Below are positions 1 through 36,273 of a stretch of 64,000 bases of DNA, piece after piece. This stretch comes from Alviniconcha marisindica. Taxonomy: Eukaryota; Mollusca; Gastropoda; Provannidae. Each line of letters opens with the position of its first letter. The stretch's first letter is position 1. Location: contig JABMCL010002924.1 of assembly GCA_018857735.1 (NCBI GenBank), forward strand, positions 434,001 through 498,000, read 5' to 3'. The notes beneath the pieces were generated by a model. That model was not told the origin of the DNA. It ran no database searches and saw only the letters and a list, made by a program, of their open reading frames with translations. Both the position numbers and the translations under genes were made by a program.

Positions 1-90
1 ATGAATGGACACTTGGTCCTATAATACTTAGTTGAAACAGACTCTATTTAGTTATTCACCATCTCGAGCAAATTATTGTTGAATGAAATG

Positions 91-488
91 TCTTGTGAGT
101 TGATCCAAACACATAAAAGTTTCAAACGAACACTATTTATTAGGACAAGACAAAACCAGCAAATTTTCATGGTAATCCCTTTTGTCAAGCTACAAAACAA
201 CACTTAAACAACAGCTAAGCTGTCAAAAATGATGAAAAATGAAGTGAAAAGCTAAACCACAGATAAATGGTTTAGCTTTTCATTTCATTTTTCATCATTT
301 TTGGCCAGTTAGCTGTTGTTTAAGTGTAGGTTCAAATGTAGTTTTGTAGCTTGACAAAGGGGATTACCCTGGAAATTTGCTGGTTTTGTCTTGTCCTAAT
401 AAATAGTATTCTGTTGAACCTTTTATGTGTTTCAATCTTGTTTTAGAATGCTAGCAGTCATTCTTGTTTCAGATTCTTGTGAGTTGAT
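91..488. mobile_element. Foldback (long inverted repeat) element with 14-bp flanking direct repeat
   Basis: Left arm about 102-259 and right arm about 268-437 are imperfect reverse complements around an 8-base loop (gctaaacca ... tggtttagc). The 14-mer TCTTGTGAGTTGAT occurs at 91-104 and again at 475-488, like a target-site duplication. Related sequence at 22032-22103 matches this element up to ...CAGATTC and then diverges, which supports an element end at about 474. No open reading frame, so it is nonautonomous. Its class is not recognised. Confidence 0.7.
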
Positions 489-3400
489 GTTCAAGAAAAT
501 GCATTTGATAGTAATTGAATCTGAAGAATTGATGAGGTGGAGAAATTATCTGCACCTCGGTCAACTCTGAACCAGTGCAGCTGCAAGAATAAAGGTGTGA
601 AAAACTTAACAGAACAAGCGTCGGTTATTAGCAAATGGCTGCACCTACACTTTTGTTATTACTAAATGGCTACACCTACACTTCTTTATGCTGCTGTACA
701 AGCTTAGAGAAAACAAACACTATGTAAAAAATTGGTCCCAGAGGTATTGTCACACATGGGTGACTTTGAATGGCATCCAGTGGAACCCCAATGGGCGCTG
801 TGGAGACAGGACACTGCTGCCTCAGTCCCAGCTTGCATGTAATATGATATAGCAGTCAGTCTCCTTCCCCCCAACGCCCCCCCCCCCTCTCCCACACACA
901 CACACACACATACAGAGTAATTAGTTTGGTGGTGATGATGTCTGATGGTGATGATAAAGGGACAGCAAATAAGATGAACAATAATTTAACGGTAGTATTG
1001 TGGGTCATCATGGCTAAGTCTTCTGATGGGAGCCACCATTTGTCATTTGAAGAAAAAGTCATTGTTGACAAGGTGTTGTTTGATGAATAGTCATTTGATG
1101 TAGTCATGCATTGCTGATGTATCTTTTGACACAATGTTTCAGACCAAATTGGATCCTGTGTAGGCTACATCTGTTGATAAGCATGGTGTTTTATATGTGA
1201 CAGATAAAAGGTATGATGGTCAGAATACCTGCTCAAAAACTATTCTGTCTCAGAGTCAGCAATTTGTTGCAAAAAATTGTCTGGACATAGATATGACTGG
1301 ACTGCAATTTTTCAAGTGCTCACATTGTACATTGGTAGTTTGCTGAAAAATGTGATTTTTGTAAGTTTTGTGTATTTTATTGTACCTTTTGGGCATTTTA
1401 TAGCTCTTTTTTCTTTTTTGTCTGGAGAAAGTCCACAGTTCAGCTTACAGTGCAATGCTCTGGTTGTATACAGTGCTGGATTATATAAATGTTTCAGTTT
1501 TGTATTTGCTCTATATGTTTAGGTAAAGCCTTTATAGACATTTAACTTGTTTGTTAGGTAAAGCCTTTATAGACATTTAACACCTTTGTTATTTATCAGA
1601 ACAGTCTTATTACAAGGAAAAGATGTATGTCATTGTCCTTTTTGTTACCATAATATGACCTATGGGGTCGACTACCAGTTGTGGTCTTATTTGTGTATCT
1701 TTTTCTTTCATTTACACAGGACATAGAAGCTTTTCCCATGTCCACTTTGTGTACAGACTAGTTGCCTTTGAAGGTCAAGGTCACAGCTGTTGTGTTTTTG
1801 GTTTGGTGGGGAACTGTTGATTCATCTGACGTGTACAGTGTTAGATTGTCTTAAGTGCTTGGTTTGTATTATTTGTGTAGCCCTGTGATACAAGTTTACC
1901 TGTCAGATTGCTTGATCTTGTTCTTTTATAAAACATGCTGAATCATACAAGCTGACTCATACTTTGTCTTTTAGTTGAACTTTTTGGGGGTGGGTCTTTT
2001 ATTTCTTTGTTTGAAGTGCATTTGTGTTGCTGATCAGATTCAAGGTTACTCATATCTTTTAAAGATGTGTCTGTAGTTGGGCCTTTAAAAAGTTACATAG
2101 TCTTATACCTTCATCTGCTTTCAGTGATTTGAATAAGCATGCTATGGAGTGATTGTGAGTAGTGTTAATGCCACATGCATGTGCCTTGTGTTGAGCTGTA
2201 ACCATCAACCTTTACTAAGCTTTTATGCTTTATTCTGTGCCAGAATCTCTATTCACCACCTCATGCCACCTTCCACAGCTGCTTTCTCCACAAATTCCCA
2301 GATTGTATAATGGACGGTCAAATCTGTTAGATGTTCTCAAGTCTAGTAACACAATTTCTTTTCTTTTTTAAACTTGCAAGGTGGATTTATGCTTGAGCTG
2401 TGAGTTAGCAGTGATGAAGTTTTTCTGCACTTGAAATCCAGTTTCAGAGAAAGTGATTATTCAGGGAAGATAGGGGAAGGGAATTTTGTGATAGTAAATT
2501 TCACCTCTTGAGCCACTTTAACTGACAGGGGCCAGGAGCCACTGTGATGGACAGGGGCCAGACTGCTGGTGCTGCACTGCCTGCCACCACATTGACTTTG
2601 ACTTGTAATTGTGGAGACTGAAAAAGCTGAGCTGAAATGAAATTGAAGTTGACTGTGGCCTACGTTTAACCAAGTTGGCTTATATTTGTAAAGGTTTATG
2701 TGGTAAACATCTTATTTGTTCTTCCTCTGCCTTTTTTGGACTATTGGCTGTTTTGAACAACTGTTGCATGTGCTTAGTGTAATTCACACACACACATACG
2801 TAAAAACATTATGTGGTAAAGATTGTTGCTCTGTGTGTGCTTTGTATGTGTGTTTTTAGGCTATTGAGTTTTGAACAACTGTTGCATGTGCTCAGTGCAA
2901 TTCACACACACACACATATTCAGAGCACTTTGGATCTTCAGAATAGTGCTGTTTGTGTAAAATACAGTGTGGGTGGAATAAGTTCATTTTGGGTGGAAAC
3001 AAAGGTAATTTCTGGAATTTTAAAACTAGAAAATTTCAGTGAAAACACTCTTGGCCCGGCACTGTTGTAAACCAAACTTTAAAAGTACTGTCAAGTTACA
3101 TCGTCATATTTTTATTGTAAAACAGGACCATTTGTACTTGATGTTAACCACATTTTGTTGGATTAAAAATACTTCACAGTATAACATAGTGTAGTTTCAC
3201 TGCTTCTGCAGCTTCCCACAATCAACAGCTGCATATTTGACTTGTGCTTAACAGGAAAATTATGAGAAAGACCTTGTATGTAGCACTTTATGGTAAGTAA
3301 GAAGGCTTTCCTGAGGAAGTGTTTGGCGATTCACTCACATCCCCCCCCCCCCCCCCCTCCCGAAGCATGTGCACTAACAAGTGGATTTATTTCATATTTT

Positions 3401-4718
3401 GTATCGGTTCAGACTGTCAGGGGCTGGTCTCAGTCATGTTTTATTTTGATCAGTTCAGACTGTCAGGGGCTGGTCTCAGTCATGAATTAATTGTTTTCAG
3501 TGTGAAGCCCCAAAAAGGGGATGCTGAAACCGAAAGCTTCACGTTTCTTTTTTTCTGTTGACAAAGTCATTTTAGTGTCCATTTTGTAATCGTGATTGCC
3601 TTGATATAACCATAATGGTTGACTAAGCGTAAATCACCAAGTTACTTGCAATCGTGATTACCACTGGGCACACGTCAGAGTTTTGTGTATTGACACTTCT
3701 ACAGTTATAGACAACTCAAGGCACATGCACGCCTGTACTCGTTGGACTGGCCCATCCACCCAATGATAGCATTGTTTGTGTGCACATGCAGATTGAAGGA
3801 GCAGAAACGGGCACATACTGCCTGCATTGTGCTTCGAGTGGGAAAATGAAGCAGCAGCTACTTCAACTACTTTGTGTGGAAAACAGGTTTGTGTCCTGCT
3901 GCATTGTCTTCTTTGACAGAAACAGGCAAGAACTGTGTTGTGGGGATACACTGTCAGCCTATGGCTTATTTTTTGTTGTCAGTTGACCATATGATTAACT
4001 GTACATGTTACCCTTGGTAACAGTTGTGATCTGGTCCAAATGATACGTTTCCTGTGCAGAATTAATTTGTGCAGGATCTTTGCCTAAAGCATTGCACAAG
4101 TTTTGTGTGATGACTATCTATAATTTGTAGAGAATGTGTTGTCTGTTGTTTGTTTTGTCTGGACCTTTAAAAATTTTTATGTATTATTTTATTTATTGTT
4201 CTTTAAGATTGAAACAGGGTCGGTATTTTTCCTGCATGTGTATGTCCTCAGAGACTATGGTTGTCACCATTTACACTTTCTTTTAGTACTTGACTAGTAG
4301 ACAAGCAGAAGTATATTCTGATTAAGTCAAGAAAGCAATTCAGTGAATAACTTTTCTCTTCTGAGATTGCTTGTGTGTCCATGAAGTTGTACGTGGGAGG
4401 CTCTCAGTCCAGCACAAAGTCAGGGTTGTGGTTTTACATGTCCAGGAAATAGACCTGAATGGGTTGCTTGAAGAATCTGCATTTTTATTGTGCAATCTGT
4501 GTTACGCCATCTTCATGTTGATATTACTGAATGTCCATATTGTGGCTGTGTTGATATTACTGTTCATATTGTGGCATTAGTGAGCATGAATAGTAGCAGT
4601 TACGCAGTGTGACATTATACTGTTCAGCAAGACTTTTTCTCTATGCTTGTCTGTTTCTTTGTCCCCTAGCCTTTGCTGAGACAGAATGAGGCGTTTCTTT
4701 TGTGAGCACTTTACATCT

Positions 4719-4753
<35 letters not shown>

Positions 4754-5029
4754 GAGAGGGGTGGGAGAGAGAGAGAGAGCACACACACACACTGAAAAAA
4801 GGAAATGAGTGACTGGACTAAACATGGACATCATTTTCACAGATGGCGGAGAATATTCTCAGTAGACTGTGACAGTCTCTTTATCTTCAAATTTGTGATG
4901 GATGGACATTTGCTCCGTTTACTTGCAAAAGTTTCATTTGTTGAATTTTACCAACAGAAATCCAGATGGTTGGGTGTGGCTAGAGCAGAAAGGAAGCTGA
5001 AGGGCAGCCAACCCAAACACTGACAGCTT
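489..5029. other. Noncoding stretch without recognised gene
   Basis: The plus strand is T/G-rich throughout. Only small features are visible: a 26-bp direct duplication (about 1531-1582), a 60-bp duplication around AC runs (2742-2800 and 2861-2920), a poly-C run (about 3341-3357), a 49-bp-spaced duplication (3408-3484), a dispersed motif at 3603-3650 and a GT run (4721-4752). Short open frames here show no family resemblance. Confidence 0.6.
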
Positions 5030-6723
5030 CAAGCAAAACAGCCACACACACAGTGGGTGGCAACTGGCTCTCCACAGCCTTGGCCAAGCCATCTTGGTGT
5101 GTAGGACCACCACACAGTGGATGCTGCCAGGGTGCTAGGGCCCACAGCTTGGCCTGGCTCTGCATACAGCTTTCCCTGCTGGAGGGGGGGGGGGGGGGTC
5201 CAGCTGCACAGGTCAGGAAAAACCTGGAAAAACCTTGGCAACAGCATCACATGCACACCTACACAACCACCGTAGAAAGAACAGGCACACTCACACAACA
5301 TATGCAGATAGTTATTTTTATCCACTTTACTTCATCATTTAAAGACAGAGGCTGACAGGACAGACTAAACAGTAACGATAGGTATTACATTTTATCGCAT
5401 GCTCATGCTCAGCATGGTACAGCACTGTATAAAACAGTACCCACTGGTAGAAAATCAGTACAAACAGTATGCGAGGGATATATATGGATATATGTACACA
5501 GAAAACATTTTACAAAAAAGGAAAGAAAACAGATCAAGATCAGGAAAGCCCTCGATTTTTAAACAGCTGGACCCAAAACATCAGACATGGTTGCTTTAAA
5601 AGAAAAGGCAAACAATGATAAGAAACGAGCAAATGCTCTGATGACTCGCATTCAGACAGTGAAAACACAGCTTCCTTCTTTATTTTTAGACTGTATCATA
5701 ACGTTGAGACAAGTTCACCAAAAGTGACATGACCTGGGAATGTTAAACATGAACTATCTAAGATCTTGCTCACAAGGTGTGTGACCTTTGCACTGTTTTC
5801 CTTGGCTGGGGCAGGAACTACATCATATCTCCCCTCAATGCACACAGCAGTCACAAATAACGTTATATGTAAAACCCTCTCTGACCCCCCCAAATTCAAA
5901 TTTAACATTTCTAATGCATCTGTGACCTCAAGGTCACTGGAATAGGTACAGACATTTCGAGTTCAGCAGGAGTTATTACTGGGCAAAGTTTGAAAACTAT
6001 CACCAAAACAGTGCCAAAGGAAAGACTCGCAAAGGGTAGCAACATTGGTCAGAATAGGTAGTCATGGAGGTCTTAATTATTACACATTTGAACTTGACTG
6101 AAAAATAATTCACTGAGAAGTTTCCGTTCCAGATATTTGATGTTACTGTCACTTTAAACTAAGGTCAATCAAGGATGCAAAATTTGCCAAACATTTTTGC
6201 TTTGTCTTGTCATGTCCTCACAAATAAATTGTTTTACTTTTTTAAAAGACATAATTTGTTGAAAAAAGAATGAACATTAATTTTTGATGTCCCAAAACAA
6301 AAAGGTCAGGTAAGTAACTAACCTGGTGTTTTACGCCCAGTCAACCATTACAGTTAAATCAGGGCAAGACAATGTGGTCATGGTCACCAAAATGGTATGG
6401 ATGGGTCACAGTCAGTGCTGCATACTAATTACTATCAAACAACAACCGACAGTCATAGTATCCCAGAAAAAATCTCAATGTAAAGGTTTGTGTTAATGCC
6501 AGTTGACTTGAAACACTGATCATCACATACAATTTTTGTTGTTGTATAATATTTTTATGCAAGTCAACAGGGAAAGGCAGCTAAAAAAAGAATGCTACCT
6601 TTACCCATGTATATCCACAGATTCCATTCTGTATTATACACCATGCATTAAAAAAAAAAGAATATGAGTATTATACTGAGCTTTTGTTGTACGTGATTCT
6701 AAATGACTGTAGCTTTTTCACAG

Positions 6724-6806
6724 TACGTTGGTTGTTACATGGCTGGCGTCACATGAAACTGCTGCCATTTCAGCGCGTTTTGTGTAAACCATACAACCAT
6801 GTCACA
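6724..6806 (+). repeat. Dispersed repeat GGTTGTTACATGGCTGG, copy A
   Basis: GGTTGTTACATGGCTGGCGT, then GAAACTGCTGCCAT, then ACCATACAACCATG. The ends are imperfectly inverted. A matching copy lies at 57311-57397 in the same orientation. Confidence 0.65.
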
Positions 6807-6889
6807 TCATTTCATGCAAAGCCACGTACAGAGGATGCATGTGTGTTTAGCTGTAACCTGCCACCTGTACTTCTGGAAAAATGACTCAG

Positions 6890-7066
6890 ATTGTTTATGT
6901 GCCACTGCGGTAACACGGGGGGTAGAACAGATACTGAAATAAGAGTCAGCACAGACAGTTGACCCTTGAGAAGAGTATTTTCCCACCACTCCTGCTGGGA
7001 TTTGAACCCATGGCCTTTCAAATCTTGAGTCCAGTGCTCTAACCACTGAGCTATCCCAATCCCTGA
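6890..7066 (-). mobile_element. tRNA-derived SINE
   Basis: The minus strand starts with a tRNA-like head from 7063: GGGATTGGGATAGCTCAGTG (A box), then GGGTTCAAATCCCAGC (B box). The body continues to about 6890. One frame of the head reads DSSVVRALDSRFERPWVQIP, a hallmark spurious translation of this kind of SINE. The variable-arm region is long, so the source may be a Leu- or Ser-type tRNA. The 3' limit is approximate. Confidence 0.7.
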
Positions 7067-7403
7067 ATTTCATTTTATGCAACAGCAATTTAGGGCAGGA
7101 GTAATAAAAACAGAGAGGGAGATGCACACAGAGGTAGGTTGGGGGGGGGGGGGGGGGGGGAAGAGGTGTAGGTATAAACAAGTCCTACATCATTTAGGGG
7201 TTGGGGTTGGGGGACAGATAGAAAAAAGGGGGTGGCAAACACTGGTCGTCATTTCACCAAATACGTGGGATGCATTTAGGACTCAGACACAATGTCAAAT
7301 TGCAAAATAAACCATTACATGAAAAAAAAGAAAAAAAGTTATACAACAAATGACTAAAACTGACACATGGTTTCACCTACTGCTGAGACGCAGGATCTTA
7401 GCA

Positions 7404-7505
7404 CACATAAACAAACAAGATCAAAACCACCATTTGCCTACCATCATTCTCTTACATAAACAAACAAGATCAAAACCACCATTTACCTACCATCATTCTC
7501 TTACA
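7404..7505 (+). repeat. Two-copy 50-bp tandem duplication
   Basis: ACATAAACAAACAAGATCAA through CTACCATCATTCTCTTAC occurs twice with a 50-bp offset and one mismatch. Confidence 0.9.
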
Positions 7506-9429
7506 TTAAAACAAAATGGGGGGAACTGGTACACACAATTTTCTTGGAAAACAAAATATTATAGCAATCAGTTCCATTTTTTTCAAAACTGTTCACTATC
7601 TCAAAACATGAAAAAGTACCACCTTTCTCAGAGAATTAATATGATAAAGAAAAGGGTGATTCACCCCAGCACATGGAACACTGTAGAGGAAACAACGGAA
7701 CTGCCCAATAACAGTGAAGTCCCAGTGCAACACTGACGCATTACTGTTTCGTGTTGACCACTAGTGAAAGAGAATAAATCTGAATTCATATCTGGACATT
7801 CAAAAGCCTGTACTGAGCAAAATACGGGTAACTAGAGGTCTCCCAGATCTGTTCGCTGTGATTTTCTGACATTTTATAGCCAGACAAGAAAACTCCAGCC
7901 TACACCTTGCGAACATGCTCATCTAAAAAACAAAACAACAAACATATCACTTGCAAACATAATCAATGGAAAAAGGCCACAGTTCTAAGGAACAAAAAGA
8001 TGAAGCATAATCCCAATTATGCTGAACCGACTGCTAGATCAGATTACGTTTTGAAATGAGTTCAACCACCACCACACACCTCTGCGGACTTGCTGGTGTG
8101 AAGATGATTGTTGCTGTTTCCCATTTCTTGCTGCAGTGGGCACTAGGACACACACACAAGCCACCCAGTAGAAGGTGCCCCAGTCAGTACGGAGCAGGTG
8201 ATGCCAGCAGCAAGGCCACGCTTAATGTTGCCTGCAGCAGCGTGAGCCCCAAGTCTCCGCCTGTTGCAGCACAGGCATCATGAACTCTGGGCTGTCTTCA
8301 CACAGCGCAGGCTCCACTACTCCCCCACACACTCCCACTGATTACACAGTTCCCACACTGACGTACAGTCACACAAGTCAATCATCAGCTTGGGTCAGTC
8401 CCTAAATAAAGATGGAATAAGAATATACTGCTATCTTAGAGAACAGCAAAACAAAACAAAGAAAAAGACAAAAGAAAAAAAAAAGGTGCAAAGAAAAGAA
8501 ACCACAACATTTACTGTTGAACATTTTCACAAAAAGCAATCACTACTACACCCACGTTGCCTTAAATACACCAGTAAAATATTGTCAGAATAGCTGAATT
8601 GCACATTGTTTTATTCATTCATTTTATGGATGTACCCTGATTCACAAATTTGTACCCTTTCCCTGAAGTTGTTTGAAAGTGTACATAAAACACCTGGCTA
8701 TGTATTAAAATGGTGCAGCCCACCTCCTACCCCCCCTCATGAAATCGATGTTGCCTTTTTCCGACATCAAACACAAGTTGAGGTGCAGACTTGTGTTGCA
8801 GAAAGCACCCCTGCTGCAGACCATTCCCACATCTTTGCCACAGAGGTCAGTACACTACTGCGACTATTTCAGTCGTCCTACAGCACCCAGGTTCCTCACA
8901 TTCCTCTCTTGGTGGCACTGGCCACGACAAAGGGTGAAAAGAAACGGTGCTGTTTGCGTTCATGGGGTCTTGGGGAAAGAAGGGAAGAACCAACTGAAAA
9001 CACACCTTCACACGATGAATATTCTGGAGGAACAAAGGGTAAAACCGAAACACCTTATCTGCAGGAACTACTTTTATCCTACACGTTAACACAACTATAA
9101 TGCAATTTGCTTGATGCTCCACCGAAGGTGATGCAAATATGTGTCAGTGATGACACATCAACAAAATCTGTCATCTTGTATTGCCCCGATATCGCTGTAA
9201 TGGTTGACTGGGCCTAAAACACCAAATTATTTACTGTCACTTTGTGCTGCAAGTTACAAAATGTCCAGTAATTTCCCACTTTCCTTGCACTCCCTCCATG
9301 CCAGGTTAAAAACTGCGATCACAAACGGTTCAGCAGTTGATATGCCAATCCCAAAACATTATGGAAGCTTAAAACTTAGCTGCCTTGAAGCATTGTAACT
9401 TTAAAAAAAAAAAAAAAAGGCCAAATATT

Positions 9430-10330
9430 TGATTTTGCACAACATTCCACTTGGCTGCAAAAGGTTCTGTGGTTCAGAAGATTGAGATGTATAACACATT
9501 TGTGATAAACAAAACTTTATTAAGATTAACCTTCAATGAACCTAAACTCTTCACTTGGAAACCTTACACCAGCATTCCAGATTTGGTTGCAAAAGGTTTG
9601 GCAGTTCCAACTATTCTGCATATCTTTTTAAAGATTCATCAGAATAATTTTTTAAAGATTCAATTGTCATGGAGACATGGGCCTGGAAGATAGCAAACCA
9701 AACTTTTCACACAACGCTCCATCTGCTAATACTGTACCAGCATGCCAAGTTTGGTCACAAGACATGCAATGGACAAAAGTGAACCTGACAACATTGATGA
9801 CAGTAACCCTCTCTTGGCTTTAAACTTACTTGCCACAACGGTTGTAACGATACCAGCATACCACGTTTAGGACAGAAGACTGGACTTCAGAAAAGAAGGT
9901 ACAAATGGTATTTTTTGAGGATCTGAGCCTTGTGACTTTGACCTTGAAGAAAGCAACCAAAACTTTTTGCAAGACAACATGTATATTAATGATGAACCAG
10001 CATACCAACTTTGGTCAGGAGTTCAGAAGACATAATTTTTTTAAATTAGGATTCAACTGCGGTGACCATAACCTTATTTGGAGCAACCTTGAACCTTCAC
10101 AAGCTTGTTTGATGATACCAGCATACCATAGTTGAGACGAATAAGTTCAATCAAACCAATGACAAATAATTCTTTCAATATGGGCCAAATGGCTTTTTGC
10201 ATTAAAAGATTAAAGCCACGTGACTTCTTTATTTTATGAACAAAACTTTTTGCATTGCACTCTAACATACAATACTCAGACTTGTGACGACACACTGATC
10301 ATACCAAGTTTGGCTATAAAGATATAAGAA
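9430..10330 (+). repeat. Degenerate long-period repeat block
   Basis: Seven loosely spaced matches to a core like ACCAGCATACCAAGTTTGGT (about 9443, 9568, 9736, 9852, 9996, 10117 and 10298), followed variably by AAAAGGTTCAGCAGTTCAGA-like text. Spacing is 115-180 bp. Related cores occur at 14270-14345. No coding potential. Confidence 0.55.
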
Positions 10331-13086
10331 GTTCAGAAGGTACAGGACGGAGAAACATTTACTGCGGTTTGAAACCATTAAGGCAACAATCCAAAATGTT
10401 TGCACAGCACTGACTCATGGTGATGCACTGACATCTTAAGGTTGGCTGCAAATGATACAGCAGTTTTGATGTGTGGCAGTTTGGCTCATAATGAGGGACA
10501 ATCCTACCAAGGGTCTTCTTGTGAAAGGTTCAGCTATCCAGATGATATCATCCAGACAAACAGCATGACAGATGGATGGCAGTGATCCCAAAGTACAAAA
10601 TATCAAATATATCTAATTTTGTTCACGAATCTGACTAGAGAAACCACATTTTCCCCCCTAACCCCCCCCCCTACAAACAGCTTTTAAAAAACACACAGCG
10701 CAAGCTACACATGCATAAACACTGAAAGCAAAGCACACATTCCTCCTTTTTTCTACTACAGTATAATATTTTTCTTTCATTCTCAGTCCAAAATGTGAGT
10801 TAACCAATGCTGAGATAAAGATGTAGCGCCCCCCCCACCCCCCCCCAAGCCCAGGCCAAACATCTAAGAGTTCTAACAAAATCTTTCTAGCCTAAATCCC
10901 AAATGATAAGATCCATAGCACAGAATTTGAGAAGCCATACCAGTAAAAATCTAAATCCATTTTTCATACCCCAAAACCCCTTTCCTCTTATACACAGGGA
11001 GTGGGTGGTGGTGGTGGTGGTGGGTAATCCACTTAACAACAATCCAACCCACCCTACCCACAAGGAAATAGCCATATTGTGGTGAAGGATTTTGTTGTTG
11101 TTGTCAGGGGGGGTGGATGGGTGACTGAAATCTAAGTGGCTGCTGTTGGTCACAGTAGGACATGTATATAAGTTAAGTCACCATCCCACATTGTCACAAT
11201 AAATCTGTGTGCAACAATAGTCTTGGTTGGCAACAGAAGGCATAAACCAGCTAAGAAACAATGGCAACGTGTGAATCTCACATAGGTTGTTATTAACACC
11301 AGAAATGAACACTGTCGTTGTGGCATAACGCACCAATCATTCAAAAACAAAAACAAAACAAAAAACTCAGTAAAAAAGACAACAATACAGACAACGACTG
11401 TAGCACCAGGACACTCTACATAGCACACTTTAGGCAAGATGGACATGTTAGATGCGTAGATATTTCAGCAATAAAAAAGCCCCATTATTGGGGATGCAGC
11501 ACTGCTGCCATATGACACTGACAGTATGGAGTATGGAACCAGGCAAGGCTTCAAACCAGACTTGTACAATGCAGTCCCCAGTCAGTCAATCATTCAAGTC
11601 ATTGGTACACATGGGTGCCACAATACCACAACAAAACTGACACACAAGCCTGCAATCGTTTGTAGAAGAGCAAATGCTCAATTGACTCACACTCCAAATC
11701 CCTCTGAGTGGCTGTTGTCTCATTCATTCATTACAATGTGAAATGATCATTCACCATCTTAGCAGTCATTACATTTGATTAAATGTGCAACCCAGATGTT
11801 TTCACCAATCAACTGTCAACTCCAGCTTTCACCCTGCAGCGTGCACTCTGAACTCACTGCATAATGCAACCTTGATCTGATACTTCACGTTGCACTTCAC
11901 ACTCAAATTATTTCTGGCGTGAATGGGTAACGCTCAACAGAGATTATTAACATCAGGCAAGATCAGAATCATCCTAGCAGCTGCCTAGTTTCAAAATGTT
12001 CCACTTTTTCCCTTTGACTATGTATACAGCAGTCCCAAACAAGGCAGAACAAAATCAGTTGTCTAAAGAATGCATGCTGTACCTCAGATAGAGTTTGAAC
12101 TTGATCAAATAAACACCTTCTCCAAAATATACATTTGTGGTACTGTTATGATCTTGAAATCAGGCCACAGTAATGAAAATTAGTTTGAATGCATGAAAAC
12201 TCAACAGATATTATCATGTAAATTTTAGTGGTGCCTGTAGCTATCTGCTATGAATACATGCCACAAAAGTCACAAACTCAAATAGCAATATTTGTAGTAA
12301 TTTTGCTGTGTAAGTAATAAATGCAGAAAGTTTGAAAATGATCAGATAAAATATTTGCTGAGAAATATGGTGGTGTTTCAACTCTTCAATTTCAATGAAA
12401 TCCTGGAACATGTTCACTGAAACCACCTGGTAATATGAATGAGTAAAGCTCAGCTAGTACCAGCATCTTTTAAAGTTTGACATGCACCACATGGGCAGCC
12501 AATGCCTGAGAAATCTCAGTGTTAAAGACGTTGCCAAGCGCAACACCTGGGACGCTAGAGAGACATAAACACTGATCAGAACATAGACTCACACACTTCT
12601 TATGGGATTTAAAAAGTTGATTATATATATCTAGTCCATTTTTTTGTTTAATGCAAATGCTTCAGCTTTTTTTTTCTTTTCTTTTTTAAGGTAAAACAAG
12701 ATTAAAGGTGAATCCAATTCACTGACACATTTCAGCTGTAAAAGCAAAATAAAAACAACAACAAAAATGTCTGAAACATATTAATCATCTGACTCATTAT
12801 TGTGTTGGTGAAAACAGAAGCACAGGGACACTTAAAAAAATAAATCTGGACTTGGTGATTGTGCCTAAACAATATAAAATAAAGCATCGACCAAGCAACC
12901 ACTGCCAACTGATGACACTAAGAAGCAAAATAATGCCAGACACTGTGCGTGCATGAGTGGGCGTGTGTGTATGTGTGCATGTGTATGTGTGCATGTGTGT
13001 GTGTGTGTGCGTGCATGAGTATGTGTACACACAAGATTGTGCATGCAGACAGGCGGGTGCATGCATGGGCACGTGTGCTGTCAGCG

Positions 13087-36273
<23,187 letters not shown>

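Larger units (their letters stand above)
5030..13086 (-). other. 3' flank / probable long 3' UTR of UGCG
   Basis: No recognised coding gene. By eye the plus strand is A/C-rich, so the minus strand is T/G-rich like the UGCG introns, whereas 1-5030 is the reverse. This would fit continuation of the minus-strand transcript, but no poly(A) site can be assigned; several reverse AATAAA sites occur (for example about 10228, 8609 and 5678). It contains a SINE (6890-7066), a 50-bp duplication (7404-7505), a degenerate repeat block (9430-10330) and a GT-rich tract at 12961-13025. Confidence 0.5.

Noticed and set aside
1277..1522. 81-codon hydrophobic plus-strand frame
   Set aside because: It is T-rich sequence giving Phe/Leu/Val by composition, with no conserved motif or splice context.
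6990..7066. Candidate tRNA gene on the minus strand
   Set aside because: The anticodon stem does not pair properly and the sequence runs into a SINE body.
7350..7736. 128-codon plus-strand frame
   Set aside because: It runs through a 50-bp duplication and A-rich sequence and has no domain.
8606..9100. 164-codon plus-strand frame in the UGCG 3' flank
   Set aside because: It starts at a non-ATG codon, shows no domain and lies antisense to the likely UGCG transcript; its composition is unremarkable.
12797..13072. Open frames next to UGCG exon 9
   Set aside because: They are translations of the GT-rich tract at 12961-13025 downstream of the UGCG stop codon.
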